Assembly (NCBI GenBank): GCA_000785145.2 | Contig: JSZA02000012.1 | Location: 1-64,000 of the forward strand | Reading direction: 5' to 3' | From: Candidatus Thiomargarita nelsonii | GTDB taxonomy: Bacteria; Pseudomonadota; Gammaproteobacteria; Beggiatoales; Beggiatoaceae | DNA length: 64,000 bases | In this document: in pieces, positions 26,729 through 33,979 of the stretch | Layout of the letters: each line of letters begins with the position of its first letter | Numbering within the stretch: position 1 is the stretch's first letter | Translations under genes and position numbers: made by a program | Notes under the pieces: model-generated | What the model was told of the DNA's origin: nothing | The model's database searches: none | Seen by the model: only the letters and a program-made list of their open reading frames with translations

Positions 26729-26755
26729 AATCCTATTTCTTTAAAAAATAGGATT
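26729..26755. terminator. Bidirectional terminator hairpin between convergent sulfotransferase genes
   Basis: AATCCTATTT and AAATAGGATT pair around an AT loop, with A-rich flank on the left and GTTTTT on the right. It lies in the 53-nt gap between two converging genes, where a shared terminator is expected. It belongs to the same hairpin family as 23199-23230 and 33874-33906. Confidence 0.6.
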
Positions 26756-26767
26756 GTTTTTGCGGAT

Positions 26768-27688
26768 TTAGCATTCCCATGGTATGTCATGCCCCACCAA
26801 TTCCTGCAAATGTGTTTTGCTTTCCGCATAATAGTTTTGCAACCATCGACGTGTATCAGGAGACATTTTTGAATAACCTTGTTGCCGCCGAAAATTAAGA
26901 CGCTGATATAACTGTCTTATCGGCTTTTTTAATTTAGGGCGGTGTCTTAAGTAGTTTTCTAATGTCTTGTTAATATACAAAGCAAAACGATGCAAAGATT
27001 GATATTTAGCATATTTTGTCACATTGACCGTATCAAATTGATAGCTATCATAAAATGTTGGCTCTATACCAAGATATTGACAAAGGTGTTGCAAAAAATG
27101 ACGATTATCTTTTTTAAAATCTTCAAAAAACAAAATTTTAATATTTTGCTCTCCCAAAACGTCAAAATACTGGCTCAGGTAGTGAGCATAATTGCCCATA
27201 CGTAAAGCACCCAACAAGTGTGTCCCTTGGAAATCGTAGCCTTCAAAAACCAATTGACCGGTTTCATTATAACGTTGACAAAATTCCAGATACTCTTCAA
27301 ATTTAAGTCCTTTTGGTAACACACCATTAGCTAGACGAAAATGGTAATATGAATAAATCCGGTCAACGGGATCTCTCAAAACAAAGAGTAGCTTACAATC
27401 ACCTAGCAAAGTCTTTATTCGTTCAGCAATTTTACGTCCATTTACTAAGTAACCCGGAGAGGCTTCCATTAGAATTTGATTATTTGAATTTTGGCAACGT
27501 GCAAAATAACGGCTATATGCCATTATGTCTGTTTCACGCTTTCCGCTATATTCACGAATAAAAAATCGTGTTTCCTTAATGGAAGAACCGCAGACTTCAG
27601 GATGCTCGCTAAGGTATTGAAAAATTGCTGAAGTGCCAGCTTTTGGAGCACCTGCAATAATAAAATTGGGTAATTTTGCTGTTGACAT
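26768..27688 (-). CDS. PAPS-dependent sulfotransferase, heparan type (locus sulfotransferase 7)
   Basis: 306 residues. The phosphosulfate loop FIIAGAPKAGTSAIFQYL (residues 9-26) has the P-K-A-G-T-S form of heparan/NodH-like enzymes. KETRFFIREY follows near residue 39. The 3'-phosphate site is LLFVLRDPVDRIYSYYHF (about 100-117). It lies in a minus-strand group with a GT2 glycosyltransferase and another sulfotransferase. Confidence 0.92.
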   Translation of the reverse strand: MSTAKLPNFIIAGAPKAGTSAIFQYLSEHPEVCGSSIKETRFFIREYSGKRETDIMAYSRYFARCQNSNNQILMEASPGYLVNGRKIAERIKTLLGDCKLLFVLRDPVDRIYSYYHFRLANGVLPKGLKFEEYLEFCQRYNETGQLVFEGYDFQGTHLLGALRMGNYAHYLSQYFDVLGEQNIKILFFEDFKKDNRHFLQHLCQYLGIEPTFYDSYQFDTVNVTKYAKYQSLHRFALYINKTLENYLRHRPKLKKPIRQLYQRLNFRRQQGYSKMSPDTRRWLQNYYAESKTHLQELVGHDIPWEC

Positions 27689-27723
27689 TATATAAACTTT
27701 TTCTACTTTAACTCATTTTCAAA

Positions 27724-28659
27724 TCAATGACGTTGACGTGTAAAAATTGCCCGTAACCAACGCCGCATTTTTGGTGGGAACAACCACATCCCAAAATATA
27801 ATGGAAAATAAATCGGCTTGGGTTTACCCTGTTTTACAGCTTTCGATAACAATAGCCAGAATGCCCGCCAATCCCCGGCTTTAGCAGCCGCTGCACCTAG
27901 AGTCGTCATCAAAAAAGCCGCATAAGCGCATGGTGTCACCAAGCCGGTTTCTTTGAGTGGCTGAATCCAATCTAAAGATGATCGCCAATTAACTATAGTA
28001 CCCGTCGTTTCTTGCAGTCCATGCTCCCATATTATTGATAATGGTTCTGGTACAAATTCAATACCCACACCTTCCAAGGCACTAACGCGCAACAACCAAT
28101 CCCAATCCTGATGTATACGCCGCTCTTCTTTCATAGACATTCTTTGCATTAACGATTTGTTAAAAAACAACGTAGGAGTACATATGGCGGTCTCACCTCT
28201 AAACAAACCTTTACGGGCTAAGAGATATTCGCTTAAGTGTTCTGACGGTGCCGGTAATCTTCTTGGCCAGATATAATCACCTTGTGGAGTACGCCTGATG
28301 TGTAAACAAGCAATAATAGGATAGAGAAATTGCGATTGTTGGGCTACCTTGAGTTGTCTGGCTAGTTTTTCCGGTAGCCATTCATCATCATCGTCCAAAA
28401 GAGCCACCCATTCTCCTTGACTCTCAGCAACACCTGCGTTACGCGCCGCTGCTCCTCTTACCTTGATAGGCAGTTCAATAACCTTTAATCTAGAATCATT
28501 GATTGATGCCAATACTTCACGAGTAGTTTTGTCGGGGCCATCAATCACCACAATAACTTCGATCTCTTTCAATGTTTGTCTCAGTGCGCTTTTAACGGCA
28601 CGAGTGACTAACTGAGGTCGGTTATATGTGGGTATAACGGCGCTAACTAGGGGTTTCAT
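27724..28659 (-). CDS. Family 2 glycosyltransferase (GT-A fold)
   Basis: 311 residues. The N-terminal GT2 domain has VSAVIPTYNRPQLVTRAV at residues 5-22, the diphosphate-binding NAGVAESQGEWVALLDDDDE with the acidic DxD-type motif near residue 95, and a C-terminal half without obvious long membrane anchors. It likely transfers a sugar to the lipid-linked repeat unit. It overlaps the upstream sulfotransferase gene by 17 nt and is followed after 35 nt by the next. Confidence 0.93.
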   Translation of the reverse strand: MKPLVSAVIPTYNRPQLVTRAVKSALRQTLKEIEVIVVIDGPDKTTREVLASINDSRLKVIELPIKVRGAAARNAGVAESQGEWVALLDDDDEWLPEKLARQLKVAQQSQFLYPIIACLHIRRTPQGDYIWPRRLPAPSEHLSEYLLARKGLFRGETAICTPTLFFNKSLMQRMSMKEERRIHQDWDWLLRVSALEGVGIEFVPEPLSIIWEHGLQETTGTIVNWRSSLDWIQPLKETGLVTPCAYAAFLMTTLGAAAAKAGDWRAFWLLLSKAVKQGKPKPIYFPLYFGMWLFPPKMRRWLRAIFTRQRH

Positions 28660-29500
28660 TGGAATTTTTCACATCCTCCCTAGTATCTTTTTGCTGATTT
28701 TGACAATATTCTAACAAAGCCTGATATTCCTCCTCATAACCAAATACTTCAATATCTCGTTGGTATCTAGCAGCCACTAGTTCTACCAGTTCTGTTGTAT
28801 AAAATTCACGGTAATCAGATTTAGAAGAACGATTAAAATGCGGCAAGGGCTCTAGTTGATATTTTTTCCTAATCGGTTCAAAATCAGTCTCTAGGTTTTC
28901 AAATCTACCGGTGAAATCTACCAAACACTGATCTTTTTCATCATATATAATCGAATACTGGGATTTGAAATGCTTATTAGCTAAGTGATCAGGTATTTTA
29001 GTGATTATTTCTACAACTTTCTGAAAATTCATAGAGGGCTTGAAAACACCATTTAGATAATGACATAAATGAAAACTTTTTCCCTTGCTAAATTTATCTA
29101 CGTAAAAGGAAACTAAACGCTCAAAGGGATTTCTAACGAAACTGAACTTGAAATAGTTCATTTCTTCTTTAGTTAAATTAACCGTCCGAGAGACATTCCG
29201 ATGAATCGATATCTCATCTATAACGTTGTTGATTGCGCCTTTATTTGCTACTTTAGCTAACAACGATTTTTTGATAGATGAACAAGCATTTTTAGGGGTA
29301 ATTAAATAAGCGAGTTTATCAGCTTCAAGCACGACAAAACGACGGCGATCTAAAGGTCGGCTGTTTGTGCAACTGAATACTTGTATCATATTTTTAACGG
29401 TTCTTAATAGGGAAGTCCCACTAGCCAAAATGGTTAACGGTACTATACTATTGGAATTGAATGCCCGATTTTTTAGCCAAGTTTTAATTTTTTTCTTCAT
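28643..29500 (-). CDS. Sulfotransfer_2-type carbohydrate sulfotransferase (locus sulfotransferase 8)
   Basis: 285 residues. The phosphosulfate loop has the Sulfotransfer_2 form YLITPKNACSSIKKSLL (about residues 66-82), and the 3'-phosphate region is FSFVRNPFERLVSFYVDK (about 116-133). This is the family of HNK-1/chondroitin-type carbohydrate sulfotransferases, quite distinct from the other seven here, and it supports a glycan acceptor. The N-terminus is basic and not a clear signal anchor. It heads the minus-strand group and overlaps the GT2 gene. Confidence 0.87.
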   Translation of the reverse strand: MKKKIKTWLKNRAFNSNSIVPLTILASGTSLLRTVKNMIQVFSCTNSRPLDRRRFVVLEADKLAYLITPKNACSSIKKSLLAKVANKGAINNVIDEISIHRNVSRTVNLTKEEMNYFKFSFVRNPFERLVSFYVDKFSKGKSFHLCHYLNGVFKPSMNFQKVVEIITKIPDHLANKHFKSQYSIIYDEKDQCLVDFTGRFENLETDFEPIRKKYQLEPLPHFNRSSKSDYREFYTTELVELVAARYQRDIEVFGYEEEYQALLEYCQNQQKDTREDVKNSNETPS

Positions 29501-29601
29501 TTAAGTTGAAAACATTTTTTGTGTCTAATCTCTGAGCGTCTTTTAAACCTCTGAATAAAGGGGCGAACACACAGGATTTAAATTGGCTTAGTCGTCGTAT
29601 T

Positions 29602-29638
29602 AAACGTTACGGACGGGGTTGCAAACCCCGTCCAGCAC
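29602..29638. repeat. Copy of the AAACGTTAC/GACGGGGTT palindromic element
   Basis: AAACGTTACGGACGGGGTTG and the following AACCCCGTCCAGCAC match 21990-22028 exactly. Here only the first half is present, followed by another shared repeat (GGCGAACACACAGG) that also occurs at about 29563 and, inverted, at 42060-42080. Confidence 0.8.
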
Positions 29639-29687
29639 AAGGCGAACACACAGGTTCACCCCTACGTCAAATGTTGGCACATACCTA

Positions 29688-30125
29688 TTAATGCGGCACA
29701 TCCTGATATTTTTCTTGCAATTGTTTTTGCAAGGCTTTCTTGTCCGCCTTCCATTGTTCACAAACACGGGGATTATCAGCACACCATTGTGCTTGCGCTT
29801 CCTTGACTTTCTGTTGCGCTTCTTTTCTTTGTTGAGCGATCTTCTCCTTGAATTGCTGTTTTAATTCATCACATTGGCTAGGATTGGCTTCACATTGTTT
29901 TCGTAAAGCGCGTTTCGCCTTGCGTCGTTGCTGCCACTTTTCACACCAAACGGGATCGGCAGCACAACGTTGGCGGCGTACTTCTTTTTTTGCCGCACGC
30001 TTTTGGCAAACTTCAAGGCTGTGCTTTTCTAGGCACTTTGAGTTAATCTCAGGCGTTGCCGATTGGGCAGGGGCAAAGCCAAATAATGTTAATAACAAGA
30101 TAATTGCAGCGTTTGCGATTTTCAT
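29688..30125 (-). CDS. Small secreted protein with repeated C-x6-C pairs (function unknown)
   Basis: 145 residues from ATG 30125; a longer TTG start at 30155 would spoil the signal peptide. The signal peptide is MKIANAAIILLLTLFGFAPA with cleavage near AQSA. The mature part is very rich in Lys, Arg, Glu and Gln and is probably all helical. Cysteine pairs recur as CLEKHSLEVC, CAADPVWC, CEANPSQC and CADNPRVC, each followed by an acidic/charged helix: four units of about 25-35 residues. The pairs could form disulfides closing helical hairpins in the periplasm. No family was recognised. It may be independent of the sulfotransferase group upstream. Confidence 0.75.
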   Translation of the reverse strand: MKIANAAIILLLTLFGFAPAQSATPEINSKCLEKHSLEVCQKRAAKKEVRRQRCAADPVWCEKWQQRRKAKRALRKQCEANPSQCDELKQQFKEKIAQQRKEAQQKVKEAQAQWCADNPRVCEQWKADKKALQKQLQEKYQDVPH

Positions 30126-30293
30126 AATATTAGATAAAGTAAGAGGTTGATCCAAGGTGGATACAATGGGGTTTCAGATAAATATTTTCAACCATGAACA
30201 GAACACTTTGTCAGTCTAGTCTAGTCGCCCACAAACAACGTGGCGGGAATTGTATTCAAAAAGGAAATTTAAGTCAAGTGAAATTTCTATAAA

Positions 30294-30779
30294 TGGGGGC
30301 GTGAAAAGCAAAAGGGGTCTTAATCGAGATTGAGGTACGTCACTTGTCAAAAATACCATTATATTCACATGAAGTAAATACTGCGTTTGAGTATTTATTA
30401 GAGGAATAACTCCATGTCCTTGTTCACAAAATTGTCAAAAACGGATGAATCATCAAGAGGTAATTTCGAGCCTTTTTTCAAACTTTGGGAAAGAACGAAC
30501 GGAATTATATTATCCTGACTCTTTTTTACTTTCCCACTCAGTATTCATTCCACTGCTATTCATGGTAGTGATATAAGAAAATGAAAAATCAGTACATCAA
30601 CAGTATTCAACGAGTATCAAAGTTGAAGCGTTTAATTCAAGTTGTAGCAGCATTAGATGAAGAAAAAGAAAAAAAACAAGCACAGATACATAAAGAGGTG
30701 CTTGATCACTTAACATTTTTGAAGAACAGCAAGTTGGCCCTAATTTTCTTTAAACCCCCTTTTGCCTTTCACGCCCCCA
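30294..30779. mobile_element. Putative 486-bp non-autonomous element with about 25-bp inverted ends
   Basis: The left end TGGGGGCGTGAAAAGC (30294-30318) and right end 30754-30779 are inverted copies with one substitution and one indel. The interior has no transposase; a short frame starting at 30581 runs out across the right end and is probably not a gene. No clear target duplication was seen, so the MITE call is tentative. Confidence 0.45.
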
Positions 30780-30887
30780 AATATATCCTGCTATTCCTCG
30801 CGCTGGAATGCCATTGGCTCTGGCGAGTGCTGTAAATATGTACATGTATTCTGTGCAATCACCACGTTTTTGACGTAGCGCATAAAG

Positions 30888-30970
30888 TCACTGCCATTAA
30901 GTTAAGCTTTTTTGTAGCAAAAGCGAGTACTCATTTTGTTGGATGTGGAGGCTTAACTTAATGGCAGTGA
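30888..30970. repeat. Inverted-repeat element with 20-bp arms
   Basis: TCACTGCCATTAAGTTAAGC (30888-30907) and its perfect reverse complement (30951-30970) flank a 43-nt centre. It is non-coding. It lies between the 486-bp element and the duplicated peptidase end. Confidence 0.8.
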
Positions 30971-30973
30971 ATT

Positions 30974-31139
30974 ATTAGCAGCGATAAATCAAAACCGATT
31001 TTGTTAGGAGCGAAGGGTTTTGACTTATCCCTGCTAACAGTTAAAAAAAACTTACAACGCCCGCTGCTCCAATCCCAACTTTGACGACAAATCACCCCAA
31101 ATCTTCGCATTACTCAAAACCGCAACATGCGCCTTATCC
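30974..31139. repeat. Duplicate of the M16 peptidase gene 3' end and its downstream hairpin
   Basis: This segment closely matches about 36210-36384. It contains the hairpin from TTAGCAGCGATAAATC to TTTGACTTATCCCTGCTAA (30974-31037), then about 90 bp identical, apart from a few changes, to the last codons of the M16 peptidase. The match ends abruptly at about 31139 inside another gene remnant. It is a translocated duplication about 5 kb away and not functional. Confidence 0.85.
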
Positions 31140-31440
31140 TAAGATCATAAACACCGTCTTTGATTTTCTTGATTTTAATAGAATGCCCCAATTTATGTGG
31201 ATAACTTGTACTCAGGGCAAACAATTTAAAATCGGAATCCGGTAATAAGTTATCTAAAGACGGACTGATTTGTTTTCTATAATTGACGTAATGTCCAATT
31301 AATTCTTCAATTGCCCAAACATTTAATGGTTCTCGCAAAGACTTATATGTTAACAAATTGTATTGAACTAGATTTTCCAATCCATCAGGTAAATTCTTAA
31401 TCGGATTTCCAGAGCATTTTTTAATAATCACTATATCCAA
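31140..31440 (-). pseudogene. Truncated hypothetical protein fragment
   Basis: About 100 residues remain (LENLVQYNLLTYKSLREPLN, then IGHYVNYRKQISPS). The N-terminus is cut: an in-frame stop lies two codons before the first possible start (TTG 31440). The C-terminus is cut by the duplicated peptidase segment. The motif 'YNLLTYKS...GHYVNYRKQ' looks like a family of hypothetical proteins found in filamentous cyanobacteria and sulfur bacteria, recalled without certainty. Function unknown. Confidence 0.5.
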
Positions 31441-31782
31441 GTACTCTTACTTTAAAACGCCAAAACAACAAAAAGCAGCTTTGGTTATGTCTAAGGGGCA
31501 AGCTCCCTTGGGTGATAAAACATCTATCACCTTTAATTATATATATAATTAAACTTAAACAGATTTTGAGGCTGTTCGAGTGTTAATTATATATAAGTTT
31601 CAGGAAAATAGTACTACAAATAATTATTGTCTGTCAAGATATTTTGTGATTTTTTTTTATAATTTTGTGGTTTTGGTGTTTAATGTGAACTGTTTCTTGA
31701 GAGTTAATTCTTTTTCCAAGTCAACATCATAGTCAGAATAAATAGATTCTATCACAGACAATCCCTGATTTCATCAATTTGT
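31441..31782. other. Intergenic, no gene seen
   Basis: Very AT-rich, with palindromic AATTATATATATAATT near 31537 and homopolymer runs. No frame longer than about 40 codons looks coding. The stretch ends in the repeat at 31783. Confidence 0.5.
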
Positions 31783-31890
31783 CATGTTGTCTCCTTTAGT
31801 TTTGTAATCTGAAAACTTGGATGGGAGTCGCACTTGGTTTGACGGTTTGGGCGCGTAGGTTATCATATTCTTTTTTTGGATTCAATAAGA
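31783..31890. repeat. Repeat of the Uma2 gene 5' region
   Basis: TTGTCATGTTGTCTCCTTTA and the following about 85 bp match 33555-33662, which is the ribosome site and upstream region of the Uma2 pseudogene (read on the minus strand). The part from GGCGCGTAGGTTATC on also matches 190-236. It probably marks the start of another lost Uma2 copy. Confidence 0.75.
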
Positions 31891-32095
31891 TAAAAAAATA
31901 TTCGTTTTATGCCAAATTGATAAAAATTTTTGACTCAAAAAAAGTGTTCATAACATTATGATTAATCATCATTCTTTTTTTTTTAGTCGATACAAATTAA
32001 AAAAATTAATCAAACCATGATAAATTTTTTTTTCGGTCGATGTCCAATTATTATGTAAAATACTTTCTAAAATAGAAAGTTTCTTGCAAAAAAAA

Positions 32096-32642
32096 ATGTT
32101 AGCATCAATTGAAAAACTCCAAGAAGCCGCCTTTGCCTCACGGGTATTCACTGAGAGAGACTTAGCCCGTGTTTTCGGCGGAACGCCGAAGATATGGACT
32201 CGTCAATAAAGCCCTTGCCAAAGGTGAACTCATCATAATTCGTCGCGGCGTGTACATCCTCGCCGAAAAATATCGCACAAACAAATTGAGCCAATTTTTT
32301 GTCGCAAATCGGACAATCTATAAAAGCTATGTCTCTTTTGAATGTGCCCTATCGTATCATGGTTGGATTCCAGAAAGAGTGACAATCGTCATCAGTGTGA
32401 TAGGGCGGAGTCGAAGTTTTGAGACACCCTTGGGCGAATTTAAATATGTTTTTTTGCCCGTGAATGCGCTTCGCCGTTGCGCGTCAAACGATCAATGGAC
32501 AAGCGTTTTTTATGGCAAAACCTTTGAGGGCATTGGCTATGTTGCTCCTTTTCTCAGGGAAAAAAAGACGCTGTCACTTTGGAGTAGGGATTTTTTTATG
32601 GAGAGACTGGAAAAAACACGCTATTCAGTTAGTTATCAGTGA
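32096..32642 (+). pseudogene. Chimeric AbiEi antitoxin / AbiEii toxin remnant
   Basis: ATG 32096 encodes MLASIEKLQEAAFASRVFTE, a winged-helix start as in AbiEi antitoxins, but runs into a stop after about 37 codons because of a small deletion near 32183 relative to the copy at 353 (GGCGGAACGCCGAAG versus CCGCTCGAAG). The frame continuing from 32169 encodes the rest of the antitoxin (GVYILAEKYRT, YVSFECALSYHGWIPERVT) up to FEGIGYV, and then switches to the toxin C-terminus VAPFLREKKTLSLW known from 1165-1230. A deletion has thus joined antitoxin to toxin. I call it non-functional. Confidence 0.6.
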
Positions 32643-32795
32643 ACAGTCGAGCCCCTTATGGCGACATTTAATCAACAAAAGATTTCAGGATTTTTTTGAC
32701 TTTATCTCGGTTGTAAGGCTTGCTCCGGCGGCAGCCGGAGCTGCGAACATTTGACAAGTCTAGGTTTTGGATACCTGGCAGGTATCTTAACCTCG

Positions 32796-33560
32796 TCAAT
32801 TCCGGTGCTCCATTAGTCGTAATTGTTCGGCTAATTGTTTAGCACGTTGTTCTGCCAGAATACGCGCCTGTTTTTCTCTTAAATAATTAGGCATGACAAA
32901 TTGTTGATAAACCTTATTTTCAACCATTTCATCAATAGATGGTTTATCAAATAAGTCGGAGATCCTAAATTGAAAACCGGGTAAGACTTTGGATTTTATA
33001 ATGCCTCCTTTTTGATGTTTGATGGCTATGCGCCGCGTTTTGTTCAAACGAAAAAATTGTGTACGTTCTCGCTGGGCATCCAAAATATAGTATTCTTTTA
33101 TCCCTGCTTTAGCGTATTCGTCTTTTTTTATGATGGTATCCCGTTCCATGATTTACTTGGGTAACGAAGTTTCGGTTGTCGAATCGGAAAGGACTTCTAT
33201 ACACATGTCATAAGTACCATGGTAACTTCTATCTGTTGAATAAAGGGGTATTGGAGTACTATCCCTAAGTCAGGGCGTCGCACATCGTTTGTTCCCGACA
33301 ATCGAGACGAAGTAACGAAGTAAATCCCATTTCTAATACAACTGACTTTGCAATCGGGTTGGTTTCTAAATATTGTTCTAACAATCTAAAAAACCATTTG
33401 TATATTGATATTGTTAAAAAATCAGACACTGCTTTTTCCTCCAAGTATCCGTTATTCCATTCATAAGTTTTGTCAGGTGTATTGTAGTATTTTTCCCAAT
33501 ATTCTGTTTCAGAAACGAAGTAACGAAGTAAATTTTTTGGTGGGTTTGTCGTGTTGTCAT
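32796..33560 (-). pseudogene. Uma2-family (PD-D/E-xK) nuclease, frameshifted
   Basis: A gene start with good ribosome site (AAAGGAGACAACATG, ATG 33560) is followed by pieces in different frames: YWEKYYNTPDKTYEWNNGYL, then LLEQYLETNPIAKSVVLEMG, then RRPDLGIVLQYPF, then an open frame from 33149 (MERDTIIKKDEYAKAGIKEY, YILDAQRER). This order matches Uma2 (DUF820) proteins: a substrate-side N-terminus, the 'PDLxIVL' and 'EVLSDST' region and the 'KxxEYAKAGIxEYYILD' block. At least three frame changes are needed; two occur at 8-bp duplications of ACGAAGTA. Confidence 0.7.
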
Positions 33561-33873
33561 GTTGTCTCCTTTAGTTTTGTCATATGAAAACTTGGATGGG
33601 AGTCGCACTAGGTTTGACTGTTTGGGCGTGTAGGTTATCATATTCTTTTTTTGGATTCAATCTTTTTTCATTGTTAAACTCTTTAAACCCATCAAAGATG
33701 CCAATGAAGATGACTTTGTTGATAATTTAGTACTAATTATTTTATTAACGATTTGTATGTGTTCCAAGATTTATCTATCTTGCGGACAACCATAAAGGAT
33801 TGCCCCTACGCCCCGCTCAATGCCGGTATTATCGCTAAAGCGACTACTAGGAGCTGGATTTTTTGGAGCTGAG
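33561..33873. other. Intergenic, no gene seen
   Basis: Contains the Uma2 upstream region (to about 33662) and a short open stretch (about 33670-33790, FKPIKDANEDDFVDNLVLI) that may be a tiny remnant of an unknown gene, ending in a GTAGGGGC-type repeat fragment. Nothing else could be supported. Confidence 0.4.
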
Positions 33874-33906
33874 AGAAATCCGATTTTTTTAAAAAATCGG
33901 ATTTCT
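33874..33906. terminator. Terminator-like hairpin after the kinase-cytochrome gene
   Basis: AGAAATCCGATTTTTT and AAAAAATCGGATTTCT pair perfectly, 74 nt beyond the kinase-cytochrome stop codon. It is identical in its core to 23199-23230. Its position suits termination of the minus-strand gene. Confidence 0.55.
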
Positions 33907-33979
33907 TTTCTTTGAAATCCCCAAAACTAAAACAAGAGGAACGAATCGGATTGAATGGAGATATTAAACGAACGGACTC

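Noticed and set aside
1-29500. Undecaprenyl-phosphate priming glycosyltransferase (WcaJ/WecA type)
   Set aside because: Searched for in the polysaccharide locus by its membrane-segment plus catalytic-domain pattern; none was found, so it must be encoded elsewhere.
30581-30835. 84-codon frame beginning MKNQYINSIQRVSKLKRLIQ
   Set aside because: It lies inside the 486-bp inverted-repeat element and reads out across its right end; no family and no strong ribosome site. It could still be a small real gene.
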